Source of the DNA: Escherichia whittamii
GTDB taxonomy: Bacteria; Pseudomonadota; Gammaproteobacteria; Enterobacterales; Enterobacteriaceae
Assembly: GCF_014836715.1 (NCBI RefSeq)
Contig: NZ_JACSQI010000013.1
Span: 1 to 64,000, forward strand
DNA length: 64,000 bases
Direction of reading: 5' to 3'
Made by a program: the position numbers and the translations under genes. Positions 44,179 to 53,766 of this stretch are shown here, in pieces. The first letter of the stretch is position 1. Every line of letters starts with the position of its first letter. The notes under the pieces are model-generated. The model ran no database searches. It worked only from the letters and a program-made list of their open reading frames with translations, and was not told the DNA's origin.

Positions 44179-44335
44179 TAACACGACTCCAGGGAAGAGC
44201 CGAATTCGGCAATATTATTGTCATTGTATGTAGGATGTCGGGCATCTTAGCCCTGTATTAAATATTGACTTTTTCACCGATGCGTCAAGAAAAGAGGGTG
44301 AAATATTTACGATCGGGTACATAGCGAGGGAAAGT

Positions 44336-44896
44336 ATGGAACGTTGCGGCTGGGTGAGTCAGGACCCGCTTTATATTGCCTACCACGATAACGAGTGGGG
44401 CGTGCCTGAAACCAACAGTAATAAACTGTTCGAAATGATCTGCCTTGAAGGGCAACAGGCAGGGTTATCCTGGATTACCGTTCTCAAAAAACGTGAAAAC
44501 TATCGCGCCTGTTTTCATCAGTTCGATCCGGTAAAAGTCGCGGCTATGCAGGAAGAGGACGTCGAAAGACTGGTGCTTGATGCCGGGATTATCCGCCATC
44601 GTGGGAAAATTCAGGCGATAATTGGTAATGCACGGGCATTCCTGCAAATGGAGCAGAACGGCGAACCGTTTGCCGACTTTGTCTGGTCGTTCGTAAACCA
44701 TCAGCCACAGGTGACACAAGCCAAAACGTTGAGCGAAATCCCCACGTCAACGCCCGCCTCTGACGCGCTTTCCAAAGCACTGAAAAAACGCGGCTTCAAA
44801 TTTGTTGGCACGACGATTTGTTACTCCTTTATGCAGGCATGCGGGCTGGTGAACGATCATGTCGTTGGCTGCTGTTGCCATCCGGGGGGGAAATAA
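44336..44896 (+). CDS. tag: 3-methyladenine DNA glycosylase I
   Basis: A 186-residue constitutive DNA repair glycosylase that removes 3-methyladenine. The zinc-binding residues are visible: Cys4 (MERC), His17 (IAYH), His175 and Cys179 (HVVGCCC). The helix-hairpin-helix region lies in the middle. The last residues read PGGK, one residue shorter than I recall for K-12 and with no effect on known sites. It ends in TAATG, overlapping the yiaC start by 1 nt. Confidence 0.96.
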   Translation: MERCGWVSQDPLYIAYHDNEWGVPETNSNKLFEMICLEGQQAGLSWITVLKKRENYRACFHQFDPVKVAAMQEEDVERLVLDAGIIRHRGKIQAIIGNARAFLQMEQNGEPFADFVWSFVNHQPQVTQAKTLSEIPTSTPASDALSKALKKRGFKFVGTTICYSFMQACGLVNDHVVGCCCHPGGK

Positions 44897-45336
44897 TGAT
44901 TCGAGAAGCGCAACGTTTGGAATTACCTGCGATCCTTGAATTATGGCTGGAAAGTACAACCTGGGGACATCCTTTTATAGAAGAAAGCTACTGGCGTGAC
45001 TGCATTCCGCTGGTGCGTGATGCTTATCTTGCCAACGCGCAAAACTGGGTGTGGGAAGAAGACGGCAAGTTTCTCGGTTTTGTCAGCGTGATGGAAGGAC
45101 GATTTTTGGCTGCGATGTTTGTCACACCAAAGGCCGTCAGGCGCGGTATTGGTAAGGCGCTGATGCAACATGTGCAACAACGCCATCCCCATTTATTGTT
45201 GGAGGTTTACCAGAAAAACCAGCCCGCGATAAATTTTTACCACGCGCAAGGATTCCATATTGTCGACTGCGCCTGGCAGGAAGAAACCCAACTTCCCACC
45301 TGGATTATGGATTGGCAGGCGGATCAAACGCCGTAA
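44896..45336 (+). CDS. yiaC: GNAT-family protein lysine acetyltransferase YiaC
   Basis: A 146-residue GCN5-related acetyltransferase. The acetyl-CoA loop reads RRGIGKAL near residue 83, with the typical [16 protein letters not shown] motif near residue 108. E. coli YiaC has been reported to acetylate protein lysines and affect motility. The ATG overlaps the tag stop by 1 nt, so the two are an operon. Its 3' end overlaps convergent bisC by 32 nt. Confidence 0.94.
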   Translation: MIREAQRLELPAILELWLESTTWGHPFIEESYWRDCIPLVRDAYLANAQNWVWEEDGKFLGFVSVMEGRFLAAMFVTPKAVRRGIGKALMQHVQQRHPHLLLEVYQKNQPAINFYHAQGFHIVDCAWQEETQLPTWIMDWQADQTP

Positions 45337-47638
45337 GTGGCAGTTCCGGGCCAGTGTATTTCTCCAGCCACGCTAACGCAGTGTTACCCGCGCATCCATT
45401 CCCCAGCCGCGAGCTGGGGAGATCTTTCGTCAGCACGTTCACCGCGCCGTTTTTACAAATGCCGCCAGCGGTTAAATCCAGATCGGGCCATGCCCCTTCG
45501 TGAATACAAATCACGCCAGGTTTAATACCTTCGCTAATGACCGCGCCGGCAAGAATTTGCCCGCGCGAGTTCCACACGCGTACCGTGTCGCCCTCTTTTA
45601 TGCCTCGCGCTCGTGCATCATCAGGGTGGATGGTGACAGGTTCGCGGTTTGCCACCGCGTATAATTCACGCAGAGAACTGTAATTTAGCTGGCTGTGCAA
45701 ACGATGTGCGGGGTGGGCAGAAAGTATCTGCAACTGTTCCGGTTCGGCATTACCCTGCCACTCATCCGGCTCCAGCCACATGGGATGCCCCGGACAATCC
45801 GGGTAACCGTAATCCGCAATACGCTGCGAGAAGATTTCAATCTTACCGCTGGCGGTTTTTAATGGATGAGCCTGCGGATCGCGGCGAAAATCGGCGAAGC
45901 GAATAAACCGCTCACTGTCAGGACTTTCCGGCATCTCAATCAACTGGTTGGCTTGCCAGAACTCATCAAACGGTGGCAATTCAACCTGCTGACTTGCCCC
46001 ACGCTGCCGGGCAACGTTATAAAACATTTCCAGCCATTGCAGCTCAGTTTTCCCTTCCGTAAACCGTGCATAGCCGCCCTTCTCCCAGCGTTCGCTTAAT
46101 TCAGCAAAGACGTCAAAATCATTACGCGCTTCGTCACGCGGTGGCACCACTTGTTTCATCGGAACAAGATGCTGATTGCTGTAATCTCCGGTCATGGTGA
46201 GATCGTTACGCTCAAAAGACGTGGTTGCAGGCAGGACGATATCGGCGTGTTTCGCTGCCGCCGTCCAGAAGCATTCTGAAATAACTACCAGCTCCGGTTT
46301 TTGCCAGGCACGGATCAGACGATTAGTGTCCTGATGATGTGTAAAATTGGCGCCGCCCGCCCACCAGATAAAGCGTATATCCGGAAAGTGACGATTCATG
46401 CCGTTGTGTTGATATGCGCCACCTGGGTTTTCCAGAGCCTCGACAATACGGGCGACAGGGATTTTATCTACCGCATCCGTCCCCCCCTGCAAACTGCCTT
46501 GCATGGAAGAGAGCACTGCGGCGCGGCGCGTAGGGTTACCGCCATTAGCAAAATGGTAGGAAAGGCCAAAACCGCCACCAGGTGTGCCAATTTGCCCTAA
46601 CATTGCCGCCAGCGTGACGATCATCCAGTGCTTTTGCTCGCCAAACTGCTGACGCTGCATTCCCCATCCCGCCATCAGCATGGTCGTGTTTTGATGGAAA
46701 ATAGCCGCCAGTTCGCGAATTTTATCTGCCGGAACACCACAAATTCCCTCCGCCCATTCGGCAGTTTTCGCTATGCCATCACTCTCGCCCTGTAAATAAG
46801 AGGCGAAGACGTCATAGCCGGTAGTGCAACGTGCCAGAAACGCTTCGTCGTGCCAGCTGTTTTCCACCAGCGTATGGGCTATCCCCAGCATCAGCGCCAC
46901 ATCAGTTCCCATATGCGGTGCCACCCATTCCATTTTATCGCCAAAGAAATCGACGGTTTCCGATCGCATGGGATCAATACAGATCAACTTTTTCCCGCTG
47001 TCACGCAGTGCGGAAAAGTAAGAAAGCCCCTGCTCATCGGAGGCATTCCACGCAATTTTCAGCGTATTTAGAGGGTTAGCACTCCACAGCACCACCACAT
47101 CGCTATGTTCCAGCACCAGCGGCCAACTGGTCTGCTGCTGATAAACTTCGCTGCCGCCCACAACATACGGCATAATCGCCTGTGCCGCGCCGGTCGAATA
47201 ATCCCCCAGATGGCCGGTATAGCCGCCTGCCAGCGCCATATAGCGTTGTAATAAGGTTGACGCTTTATGCAGCACGCCGTTTGAACGCCAGCCGTAGGAA
47301 CCAGCAAAAATCGACGCAGGACCATAAGCTCCACGAATACGTTTGTGTTGTTGGTGAATAAGATCCAGTGCCTCATCCCAACTCACGCGCACAAATTCGT
47401 CCTGCCCGCGAATGCCTTGTGGGTTTGCCGGTGACGCAAGAAAGCCTTTACGCACCATCGGAAATCGCACCCGCGTATTGCTATGAACCAGGTCGCGAAC
47501 CGCACTCTGCAAGGAGTTTTCCATTCCTGTGGTTAACGCACCACGCGAGCTAAAAACTGTTTCACCGTCGGTTTCAACCAGCATGGGTCCCCAGTGGGCA
47601 GCAGTAAGAACAGAATAACGTGAGGATGAGTTGGCCAA
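45305..47638 (-). CDS. bisC: Biotin/methionine sulfoxide reductase BisC
   Basis: A 777-residue cytoplasmic molybdoenzyme of the DMSO reductase family, using bis-MGD to reduce biotin-d-sulfoxide and free methionine-S-sulfoxide. It has no Tat signal. The likely molybdenum serine is in GSYGWRSNG near residue 120, and cofactor-binding motifs such as SANPLNT and TASGKIE are in place. The start codon is TTG at 47638 with AGGAG 8 nt upstream. The 3' end overlaps yiaC by 32 nt on opposite strands, so their mRNAs can pair. Confidence 0.95.
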   Translation of the reverse strand: MANSSSRYSVLTAAHWGPMLVETDGETVFSSRGALTTGMENSLQSAVRDLVHSNTRVRFPMVRKGFLASPANPQGIRGQDEFVRVSWDEALDLIHQQHKRIRGAYGPASIFAGSYGWRSNGVLHKASTLLQRYMALAGGYTGHLGDYSTGAAQAIMPYVVGGSEVYQQQTSWPLVLEHSDVVVLWSANPLNTLKIAWNASDEQGLSYFSALRDSGKKLICIDPMRSETVDFFGDKMEWVAPHMGTDVALMLGIAHTLVENSWHDEAFLARCTTGYDVFASYLQGESDGIAKTAEWAEGICGVPADKIRELAAIFHQNTTMLMAGWGMQRQQFGEQKHWMIVTLAAMLGQIGTPGGGFGLSYHFANGGNPTRRAAVLSSMQGSLQGGTDAVDKIPVARIVEALENPGGAYQHNGMNRHFPDIRFIWWAGGANFTHHQDTNRLIRAWQKPELVVISECFWTAAAKHADIVLPATTSFERNDLTMTGDYSNQHLVPMKQVVPPRDEARNDFDVFAELSERWEKGGYARFTEGKTELQWLEMFYNVARQRGASQQVELPPFDEFWQANQLIEMPESPDSERFIRFADFRRDPQAHPLKTASGKIEIFSQRIADYGYPDCPGHPMWLEPDEWQGNAEPEQLQILSAHPAHRLHSQLNYSSLRELYAVANREPVTIHPDDARARGIKEGDTVRVWNSRGQILAGAVISEGIKPGVICIHEGAWPDLDLTAGGICKNGAVNVLTKDLPSSRLGNGCAGNTALAWLEKYTGPELPLTAFDPPANP

Positions 47639-47790
47639 ACCGAAGGCTCCTGAAAAGTTAGATGTATTGAGCAGTTAAATATTACTTACAAATTTCCGAG
47701 TATTCCCAGGAATAATCTTCATGTTCACGCGGCATAATCTTCCGCCACGAAACCCGTGGCAAAGAATAAAAAGGTTATTAAGGATTAACA

Positions 47791-48450
47791 ATGAAGAAAC
47801 GTGTTTATCTTATTGCCGCCGTTGTGAGTGGCGCTCTGGCGGTATCTGGCTGTACAACTAACCCTTACACCGGCGAACGCGAAGCGGGTAAATCTGCTAT
47901 TGGCGCGGGTCTGGGCTCTCTCGTTGGCGCGGGTATTGGCGCACTCTCTTCTTCGAAGAAAGATCGCGGTAAAGGCGCACTGATTGGCGCAGCAGCAGGC
48001 GCGGCACTGGGCGGCGGCGTTGGCTATTACATGGATGTACAGGAAGCGAAACTGCGCGACAAAATGCGCGGCACAGGCGTTAGCGTAACCCGTAGCGGGG
48101 ACAACATTATCCTCAACATGCCGAACAATGTGACCTTCGACAGCAGCAGCGCCACTCTGAAACCAGCAGGTGCTAACACCCTGACCGGTGTTGCAATGGT
48201 GCTGAAAGAGTACCCGAAAACGGCGGTTAACGTGATTGGCTACACCGACAGCACTGGCGGTCATGACCTGAACATGCGCCTTTCGCAGCAGCGTGCTGAT
48301 TCCGTTGCCAGCGCGTTGATTACCCAGGGCGTTGACGCCAGCCGTATTCGTACCCAGGGTCTTGGCCCGGCTAATCCAATCGCCAGCAACAGCACCGCAG
48401 AAGGCAAAGCCCAAAACCGTCGCGTAGAAATTACGTTAAGCCCGCTGTAA
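47791..48450 (+). CDS. yiaD: OmpA-domain lipoprotein YiaD
   Basis: A 219-residue outer-membrane lipoprotein. A signal peptide ends in the lipobox VSGC (cysteine near residue 21), followed by a glycine-zipper region (about 35-90, GAGLGSLVGAGIGA) and an OmpA-like peptidoglycan-binding domain (about 105-219, with NMRLSQQRADSVASAL). The K-12 gene was found as a multicopy suppressor of a bamD mutation, suggesting a link with envelope assembly. A hairpin terminator follows. Confidence 0.95.
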   Translation: MKKRVYLIAAVVSGALAVSGCTTNPYTGEREAGKSAIGAGLGSLVGAGIGALSSSKKDRGKGALIGAAAGAALGGGVGYYMDVQEAKLRDKMRGTGVSVTRSGDNIILNMPNNVTFDSSSATLKPAGANTLTGVAMVLKEYPKTAVNVIGYTDSTGGHDLNMRLSQQRADSVASALITQGVDASRIRTQGLGPANPIASNSTAEGKAQNRRVEITLSPL

Positions 48451-48461
48451 TCACTTTCATG

Positions 48462-48485
48462 CCAGGTGGTGATTCAATCACCTGG
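48462..48485 (+). terminator. Hairpin after yiaD
   Basis: CCAGGTGGTGA-type stem: CCAGGTG (48462-48468) pairs with CACCTGG (48479-48485), followed by TATTCTTAGG. A likely but not strong terminator. Confidence 0.55.
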
Positions 48486-48553
48486 TATTCTTAGGTTTTC
48501 CTGCTTCATTTTTCAGGCTAAGGTGATCGCCTTAACAGTGAATGGAGAGAAGC

Positions 48554-49528
48554 ATGAAGCCGTCCGTTATCCTCTACAAAGCCTTACCTGATGATTTACT
48601 GCAACGCCTGCAAGCGCATTTCACCGTTCACCAGGTGACAGATCTGACTCCACAGACCGTTGAGCAAAACGCGGAGATTTTTGCCGAAGCCGAAGGCTTG
48701 TTAGGTTCAAATGAAAATGTTGATGCTGTGTTGCTGGAAAAAATGCCGAAACTGCGTGCCACATCAACTATCTCTGTAGGCTATGACAATTTCGATGTCG
48801 ATGCGCTTACCGCCCGAAAAATCCTGCTAATGCATACGCCAACCGTATTAACGGAGACGGTGGCCGATACGCTGATGGCGCTGGTGCTGTGTACCGCGCG
48901 TCGGGTTGTCGAGGTAGCTGAACGCGTAAAAGCAGGTGAATGGACCGCGAGCATCGGCCCGGACTGGTACGGCAGCGACGTGCATCATAAAACACTTGGC
49001 ATTGTCGGGATGGGACGGATCGGCATGGCACTGGCGCAGCGGGCACACCTTGGTTTCAATATGCCGATTCTCTATAACGCTCGCCGCCACCATAAAGAAG
49101 CTGAAGAACGCTTTAACGCCCGTTATTGCGATCTGGATACGCTGTTACAAGAATCGGATTTCGTTTGCCTGATCCTACCGCTGACAGAAGAAACTCATCA
49201 CCTGTTTGGCGCTGAACAATTCGCCAAAATGAAATCCTCCGCCATCTTCATTAATGCAGGACGTGGACCGGTGGTTGACGAAAATGCACTGATTGCGGCA
49301 TTGCAGAAAGGGGAAATTCACGCCGCCGGGTTGGATGTCTTCGAACAAGAGCCACTGTCAGTAGATTCACCGCTGCTCTCAATGGCAAATGTCGTCGCAG
49401 TCCCACATATTGGCTCTGCCACCCATGAGACGCGTTATGGCATGGCCGCCTGTGCTGTGGATAATTTGATTAATGCGTTACAAGGGAATGTCGAGAAGAA
49501 CTGTGTGAATCCGCAAGTCGCAGACTAA
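48554..49528 (+). CDS. ghrB: Glyoxylate/hydroxypyruvate reductase B
   Basis: A 324-residue D-isomer-specific 2-hydroxyacid dehydrogenase that reduces glyoxylate, hydroxypyruvate and 2-ketogluconate with NADPH. The Rossmann motif [13 protein letters not shown] is near residue 148. Catalytic residues lie in [10 protein letters not shown] (Arg), a Glu within [11 protein letters not shown], and the His of VPHIGSAT. I chose ATG 48554 (MKPSVILYK) over the in-frame ATG at 48542, because GGAGAG lies 7 nt before it. Confidence 0.96.
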   Translation: MKPSVILYKALPDDLLQRLQAHFTVHQVTDLTPQTVEQNAEIFAEAEGLLGSNENVDAVLLEKMPKLRATSTISVGYDNFDVDALTARKILLMHTPTVLTETVADTLMALVLCTARRVVEVAERVKAGEWTASIGPDWYGSDVHHKTLGIVGMGRIGMALAQRAHLGFNMPILYNARRHHKEAEERFNARYCDLDTLLQESDFVCLILPLTEETHHLFGAEQFAKMKSSAIFINAGRGPVVDENALIAALQKGEIHAAGLDVFEQEPLSVDSPLLSMANVVAVPHIGSATHETRYGMAACAVDNLINALQGNVEKNCVNPQVAD

Positions 49529-49544
49529 CCGCGACTGCGTGAAG

Positions 49545-49572
49545 AAAAGCCCGAAAATCTCTCGGGCTTTTA
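49545..49572. terminator. Bidirectional terminator ghrB/yiaF
   Basis: AAGCCCGA pairs with TCGGGCTT around a short loop, with TTTT on the plus side and TTTTC on the minus side, between convergent genes. Confidence 0.85.
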
Positions 49573-49576
49573 CTCT

Positions 49577-50287
49577 TTATTGGGTTGCAGTTACTGCAGT
49601 GGTCCAGGCCTGATTAAACGCCTGATGCTGTGCCGGTAATGGCGCAATCAGTTTGTTATATTCACTCGCCTGCTGCGAAGTCGGGAACTGAATGCCATTC
49701 GCCACAAAGCTTACCTGAGTACCCTGCTGGGAAATATAGTCCCCAACCATTACCAGTTGTTGTGTAAAGGTTTGCGCCGCCGGAATCAACGGTTGTAACG
49801 CATCAGCCGGTGTCGTCACCACTTTGGTGAATGCCTGATCAAAGACTGGTTTCAGGTCATCAGTCTGTTTCAGCGCAGAGTGCGCTGCATCGGCCTGCAA
49901 CTTCGCATTTTGTAGCTGTTGCGCCAGTACACCCAGCGAACCGTTCATTTCACGCAGTGGACCACTTTGCGTGACATAATCCTGTGGTACTCGAATTGCG
50001 TTAACGCTGTCTACAACCGGACGCAGACCGGAATCCATCGCCTGATTCACCTGTTGGGAATAGCCATACAGAATCGCGTAATCAGAGACAAAAGGACCAA
50101 ATTGTTTTTTCTGATCGGCAGTCAGGGTTGGTAGACGCTCACCGCTACGCATCACTGTATTCTGCAGGAAGTCGATAAACGCTTTACGCTGATCACCTTC
50201 TTTATCAAAACACCCACTCAGGCTAACTACCATTAATAACGCCGCAAGAGGCGCAAACCAGCGAGAGCAGGACTTTCCTGTCGCCAT
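49577..50287 (-). CDS. yiaF: Putative lipoprotein YiaF (DUF3053)
   Basis: A 236-residue protein with a signal peptide ending in the lipobox LSGC (cysteine near residue 26) and a helical DUF3053 body. It is probably anchored to the outer membrane. Its function is unknown. The ATG at 50287 has AAGGAG 6 nt upstream; the longer frame to 50371 is unsupported. It converges on ghrB across a shared terminator. Confidence 0.92.
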   Translation of the reverse strand: MATGKSCSRWFAPLAALLMVVSLSGCFDKEGDQRKAFIDFLQNTVMRSGERLPTLTADQKKQFGPFVSDYAILYGYSQQVNQAMDSGLRPVVDSVNAIRVPQDYVTQSGPLREMNGSLGVLAQQLQNAKLQADAAHSALKQTDDLKPVFDQAFTKVVTTPADALQPLIPAAQTFTQQLVMVGDYISQQGTQVSFVANGIQFPTSQQASEYNKLIAPLPAQHQAFNQAWTTAVTATQ

Positions 50288-50706
50288 TTTCTTACTCCTT
50301 TCACCCAAAAAAAGCGCACAACGACACACGTGTGTCTGACGTGACAAGGATAGTCCAGGACAAGCTTGCAAGATACCCTTTATGCATAATCTTCCTGGGA
50401 AAATGATGTAGAAAATGAAGGAAGGTTAATTTGTTGTTTCATTGTTAAAAACAGGCATTGCTATTGCGTTTTTTAGCCAGAACTTTACTTCTCTTCAATA
50501 GGTGAAATTTTCGGAATCTTTACAATACTGGATTCTGCAAAATATATCGGCATTAATCATATCGTTAGGTAACTATAAGTCACAGTTATTGATGAGCTGA
50601 ATCGAATCACACTCCTGCTGCTTCCCGCTGAGTCTGTGTTTCCCGGCTATTCTTAATGAGCTTCAATGCAATTCACGATCCCGCAGTGTGATTTGAGGAG
50701 TTTTCA
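50288..50706. other. yiaF-yiaG divergent intergenic region
   Basis: A 419-bp AT-rich region holding the promoters of divergent yiaF and yiaG. A TTGAGGAG ribosome site ends it before yiaG. I see no small gene or known operator. Confidence 0.55.
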
Positions 50707-50997
50707 ATGGAATATAAAGATCCAATGTATGAGCTGTTGAGCAGCCTGGAACAAATTGTTTTTAAAGATGAAACACAAAAGATTACCCTGACGCACAGAC
50801 CAACGCCCTGTACCGAGATTGAGCAATTACGCAAAGGAACGGGGTTAAAAATTGATGATTTCGCCCGGGTTTTGGGCGTATCCGTTGCGATGGTAAAGGA
50901 ATGGGAATCCAGACGAGTGAAGCCTTCCAGTGCTGAACTAAAATTAATGCGTCTGATTCAGGCCAATCCGGCATTAAGTAAACAGTTGATGGAATAG
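50707..50997 (+). CDS. yiaG: HTH-type transcriptional regulator YiaG
   Basis: A 96-residue protein with a C-terminal Cro/CI-like helix-turn-helix (about residues 40-85, LRKGTGLKIDDFARVLGVSV) like the antitoxin group HigA/MqsA. No partner toxin gene is next to it; cspA follows on the same strand. A ribosome site GAGGAG lies 7 nt before the ATG. Targets are unknown. Confidence 0.92.
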   Translation: MEYKDPMYELLSSLEQIVFKDETQKITLTHRPTPCTEIEQLRKGTGLKIDDFARVLGVSVAMVKEWESRRVKPSSAELKLMRLIQANPALSKQLME

Positions 50998-51022
50998 AGT
51001 TTTATTAACTTTTTTGATGTTT

Positions 51023-51045
51023 ACGGTCCTGATGACAGGACCGCT
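51023..51045 (+). terminator. Hairpin after yiaG
   Basis: CGGTCCTG (51024-51031) pairs with CAGGACCG (51036-51043), followed by CTTTCC. A candidate terminator with a poor U-tract. Confidence 0.45.
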
Positions 51046-51081
51046 TTCCGACCAATTAATCATAAATTTGAAAAATAATTG

Positions 51082-51110
51082 TTGCATCGGCCCCCAATGC
51101 GTGGCTTAAT
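51082..51110 (+). promoter_or_regulatory. cspA promoter
   Basis: TTGCAT (51082-51087), a 17-nt spacer and CTTAAT (51105-51110) are the known cspA -35 and -10 elements. An AT-rich UP-like tract (AAATTTGAAAAATAATT type) lies just upstream. Confidence 0.85.
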
Positions 51111-51117
51111 GCACTCA

Positions 51118-51277
51118 ACGGTTTGACGTACAGACCATTAAAGCAGTGTAGTAAGGCAAGTCCCTTCAAGAGTTATCGTTGATACCCCTCGTAGTGCACA
51201 TTCCTTTAACGCTTCAAAAATCTGTAAAGCACGCCATATCGCCGAAAGGCACACTTAATTATTAAAGGTAATACACT
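51118..51277 (+). promoter_or_regulatory. cspA cold-responsive 5' leader
   Basis: The leader is about 159 nt, the known length for cspA mRNA. The cold box TGACGTACAGA is at 51124-51134, and the region ends in TTAAAGGTAATACACT before the ATG. The RNA refolds at low temperature and exposes the ribosome site. Structure is from published work; the sequence agrees. Confidence 0.9.
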
Positions 51278-51490
51278 ATGTCCGGTAAAATGACTGGTAT
51301 CGTAAAATGGTTCAACGCTGACAAAGGCTTCGGCTTCATCACTCCTGACGATGGCTCTAAAGACGTGTTTGTACACTTCTCTGCTATCCAGAACGATGGT
51401 TACAAATCTCTGGACGAAGGTCAGAAAGTGTCCTTCACCATCGAAAGCGGCGCTAAAGGCCCGGCAGCTGGTAACGTAACCAGCCTGTAA
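51278..51490 (+). CDS. cspA: Major cold shock protein CspA
   Basis: A 70-residue single-stranded nucleic acid chaperone with one OB-fold cold-shock domain. RNP1 (KGFGFI, about residues 20-25) and RNP2 (VFVHF, about 32-36) are intact. It melts mRNA secondary structure after temperature downshift. It is monocistronic, with a cold-sensing leader and a strong terminator. Confidence 0.98.
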
Positions 51491-51517
51491 TCTCTGCTTA
51501 AAAGCACAGAATCTAAG

Positions 51518-51547
51518 ATCCCTGCCAATTGGCGGGGATTTTTTTAT
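51518..51547 (+). terminator. cspA terminator
   Basis: Stem ATCCCTGCC (51518-51526) pairs with GGCGGGGAT (51531-51539) and is followed by TTTTTTT. Confidence 0.95.
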
Positions 51548-51666
51548 TTAAAAAACGCGTTAAATGTAGAGAAGAGCAGTCGCAGGAGCAATCCAGATCC
51601 GGCACAGGAATATTCGGACAAAAGTCCGGCATGTGGCAATCACGACAGACTGACAAAAAAACAAAT

Positions 51667-52122
51667 TCAGAGAAACGGATAATTCAGATATCCATCTTTA
51701 CCGCCGCCAAAGAATTTCTCTTTGATGGGCGCATTCAGCGGTAAATCGTTTTCCAGACGATGTGGAAGATCCGGGTTGGCAATAAACAGACGACCAAAAC
51801 CAATCAGATCCGCCCAGCCGTTAGCCAACGCCTCTTCGGCGCGCGCTTTGGTGTATTTACCGGAGTAAATCAGCGTGCCGTGGAAAATTATGCGCAGCGC
51901 TTCTTTAAAGGCCGCAGGCATCACCGGCGCATCTTCCCAGTCGGCTTCGGCAATATGGATATAGGCAATCCCCAGCTCGTTCAGTACGCTTGCCGCCGCG
52001 TAATAGTCCACCATCATGTCAGTCGCTACGTCGCCCGCACCGGCGCGGGAACGCGTCATCGGTGGCATTACAATACGGTTTTTTAATAACAACGCATTCA
52101 GCGCATATTTAGCAAATAACAT
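51667..52122 (-). pseudogene. Old Yellow Enzyme (NemA-like) gene with a large in-frame deletion
   Basis: The 151-codon frame joins the first 42 residues of an OYE-family alkene reductase (LLLKNRIVMPPMTRSRAGAG) to its last about 109 residues (GIAYIHIAEADW, then IGFGRLFIANPDL and FFGGGKDGY). Normal members have about 360 residues, so roughly 210 codons are missing, including the flavin-contacting beta strands and the catalytic His-x-x-His/Asn and Tyr positions. The frame is preserved and a GAGGAA ribosome site remains 8 nt upstream. It cannot form a complete barrel. It is the last gene of the accessory operon. Confidence 0.85.
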
Positions 52123-52140
52123 AATGGGTTCCTCGCGCGA

Positions 52141-52353
52141 TTATTTATACAGTTCGGCACTCATGGTGACGGTATTGCCCATGCGAGCGCTGGTAATTTT
52201 GTATTCAGAGGCATTCATCTCTTTCGCTTTCTGCGCAATAACCGCTTCCGCAGAATCCAGCGTGGTGCCCGTTGCCGTTACGGATTGCGCAGAGGCGCTG
52301 AACGCCGCAGCAGAGAACAGGGAAGCGGTAACAATTGCGATAATAGTTTTCAT
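52141..52353 (-). CDS. Small secreted YdgH/BhsA/McbA-type protein (DUF1471)
   Basis: A 70-residue protein with a signal peptide (about 1-22, ending SASA) and one DUF1471 domain (SVTATGTTLDSAEAVIAQKA, ending in SAELYK). Family members such as BhsA, McbA and YhcN are small periplasmic proteins linked with stress and biofilm. I prefer the ATG at 52353 (GGAT spaced 7 nt) to the one at 52359. It lies between the SRPBCC gene and the OYE remnant, transcribed the same way. Confidence 0.8.
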   Translation of the reverse strand: MKTIIAIVTASLFSAAAFSASAQSVTATGTTLDSAEAVIAQKAKEMNASEYKITSARMGNTVTMSAELYK

Positions 52354-52507
52354 AGTCATATCCAGAATATATTGATTAAGTGCGTCGGATAACGCGATGA
52401 GAGGAGAACACGCCTGTTGTTTGATGACATAAATGATACAAATGACAATAGGCTATTCTATATTGTTAATAATCAGGCGCCGGACATTCCAACGCCTGTC
52501 GTTCGCA

Positions 52508-52924
52508 TCAGGCAACAAAGTTGTCTTTCAGCGCCTTGAGGCCATCACGGTAGATGCCGGTAAACAGCGCCTCGGCCTCTTCATTGCTCACGTTCACAGG
52601 GGTGAATTCACCTGACCATTCCACACGGGAAACCTGGCTGTCGGCAGTCTCCTGAACCGTGATGGTGGAGAGATAATCCACAACCGGGAACGGTGCCTGA
52701 ATAATAGAATAGGTATAACTGCGCTGGCGGTTATCGAACGCTTCCAGACGTTCAACCACCGTGCCGCCGTCAGAGGTTGTCAGCGAACGAACGCGACCAC
52801 CTTCTGTCACCACGCTTTTCGGGATGAAGGGTAGCCAGTCTGGCAGCGCATCAAAGCCGCCCATCAATTGCCATACGGCGTCGGCAGACGCCGGAATTTC
52901 GATCGATACAGTTGTTTTAGCCAT
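52508..52924 (-). CDS. SRPBCC (START/Bet v1-like) family protein
   Basis: A 138-residue protein with the fold pattern of polyketide cyclase/START-like proteins: an N-terminal strand (TTVSIEIPASADAVWQLMG), a hydrophobic cavity region and a long C-terminal helix (ALFTGIYRDGLKALKDNF). Such proteins bind small hydrophobic ligands; no enzyme chemistry can be claimed. There is no signal peptide. It follows the SDR gene after 25 nt and is probably part of the same operon. Confidence 0.85.
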   Translation of the reverse strand: MAKTTVSIEIPASADAVWQLMGGFDALPDWLPFIPKSVVTEGGRVRSLTTSDGGTVVERLEAFDNRQRSYTYSIIQAPFPVVDYLSTITVQETADSQVSRVEWSGEFTPVNVSNEEAEALFTGIYRDGLKALKDNFVA

Positions 52925-52949
52925 GATAATTTTCTCTTAATTTATAGGG

Positions 52950-53747
52950 TTACATAGTCAGGGTGTCGACGACGCCGCCATCGACGCGCAGAGCTGCCCC
53001 TGTGGTTGCCGAGGAAAGCGGTGACGCGAGATAAACCGCCAGATTCGCCACTTCTTCCACATCCGCCGCACGCTGGATGATGGAGCTCGGACGCGAGGTT
53101 CTAACAAACTCATCGGCCTGTTCACGCGCACTGCGTCCCGACTGTGCAGCGGCATCCGCCAGCATCTCTTTCAGGCCATCGGTAAAGGTTGGCCCTGGCA
53201 GAATGGCGTTGACGGTCACACCGGTCCCCGCCAGTCGTTTCGCCAGACCATGAGAAACCGCCAGATTCGCGGCTTTGGTGACGCCGTAGTTGATCATGTC
53301 GCCAGGGATTGCCACGCCGGATTCGGACGAGACAAAGATAATCCGCCCCCAGCCCTGCTCCGCCATACCTGGCGCATAGTGACGCGCCAGACGAACGCCA
53401 GAGAGGACGTTGACGTTATAGAAGTGCATCCACTCATCATCCGGAACGCTAAAGAAATCTTTATCGTTGAAAATACCCAGATTATTGACCAGCACATCAG
53501 CCGTTGGGACTGCAGTGATCAGCGTAGCCACGCCGTCTTCGGTGCTGAGATCGGCCACCACGCCGCGCAGTGACGCCGTGGGAGTTTGTGCCGCAATCGC
53601 AGCCATGGCGTCATCAACGCCGCTCTGTTTACGGCCGACGACAACCACCGTTGCGCCTGCTTTTGCCAGTCCGGCGGCGATACCCTGCCCAATGCCGGAG
53701 GTTGAGCCGCTGACCACCGCGACTTTACCTGTCAGATCCAGTTTCAT
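52950..53747 (-). CDS. Short-chain dehydrogenase/reductase (SDR) family oxidoreductase
   Basis: A 265-residue classical SDR. The NAD(P)-binding motif reads SGSTSGIGQG near residues 13-22, the NNAG-like motif NNLG near 88, and the active-site Ser140/141, Tyr154 and Lys158 (YGVTK) are present. It ends in the usual G-x-x-DGG region (RVDGG). The substrate is unknown. The ATG at 53747 has GGTGAG upstream; the frame extends to 53849 without support. It follows the aldo/keto reductase gene after 19 nt. Confidence 0.88.
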   Translation of the reverse strand: MKLDLTGKVAVVSGSTSGIGQGIAAGLAKAGATVVVVGRKQSGVDDAMAAIAAQTPTASLRGVVADLSTEDGVATLITAVPTADVLVNNLGIFNDKDFFSVPDDEWMHFYNVNVLSGVRLARHYAPGMAEQGWGRIIFVSSESGVAIPGDMINYGVTKAANLAVSHGLAKRLAGTGVTVNAILPGPTFTDGLKEMLADAAAQSGRSAREQADEFVRTSRPSSIIQRAADVEEVANLAVYLASPLSSATTGAALRVDGGVVDTLTM

Positions 53748-53766
53748 CGTTTTCTCACCAGGTTGA

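Noticed and set aside
44182-44184. GTG as the start of yhjY
   Set aside because: GGAG is only 2 nt before it but 8 nt before the ATG at 44178, which also gives the K-12 length.
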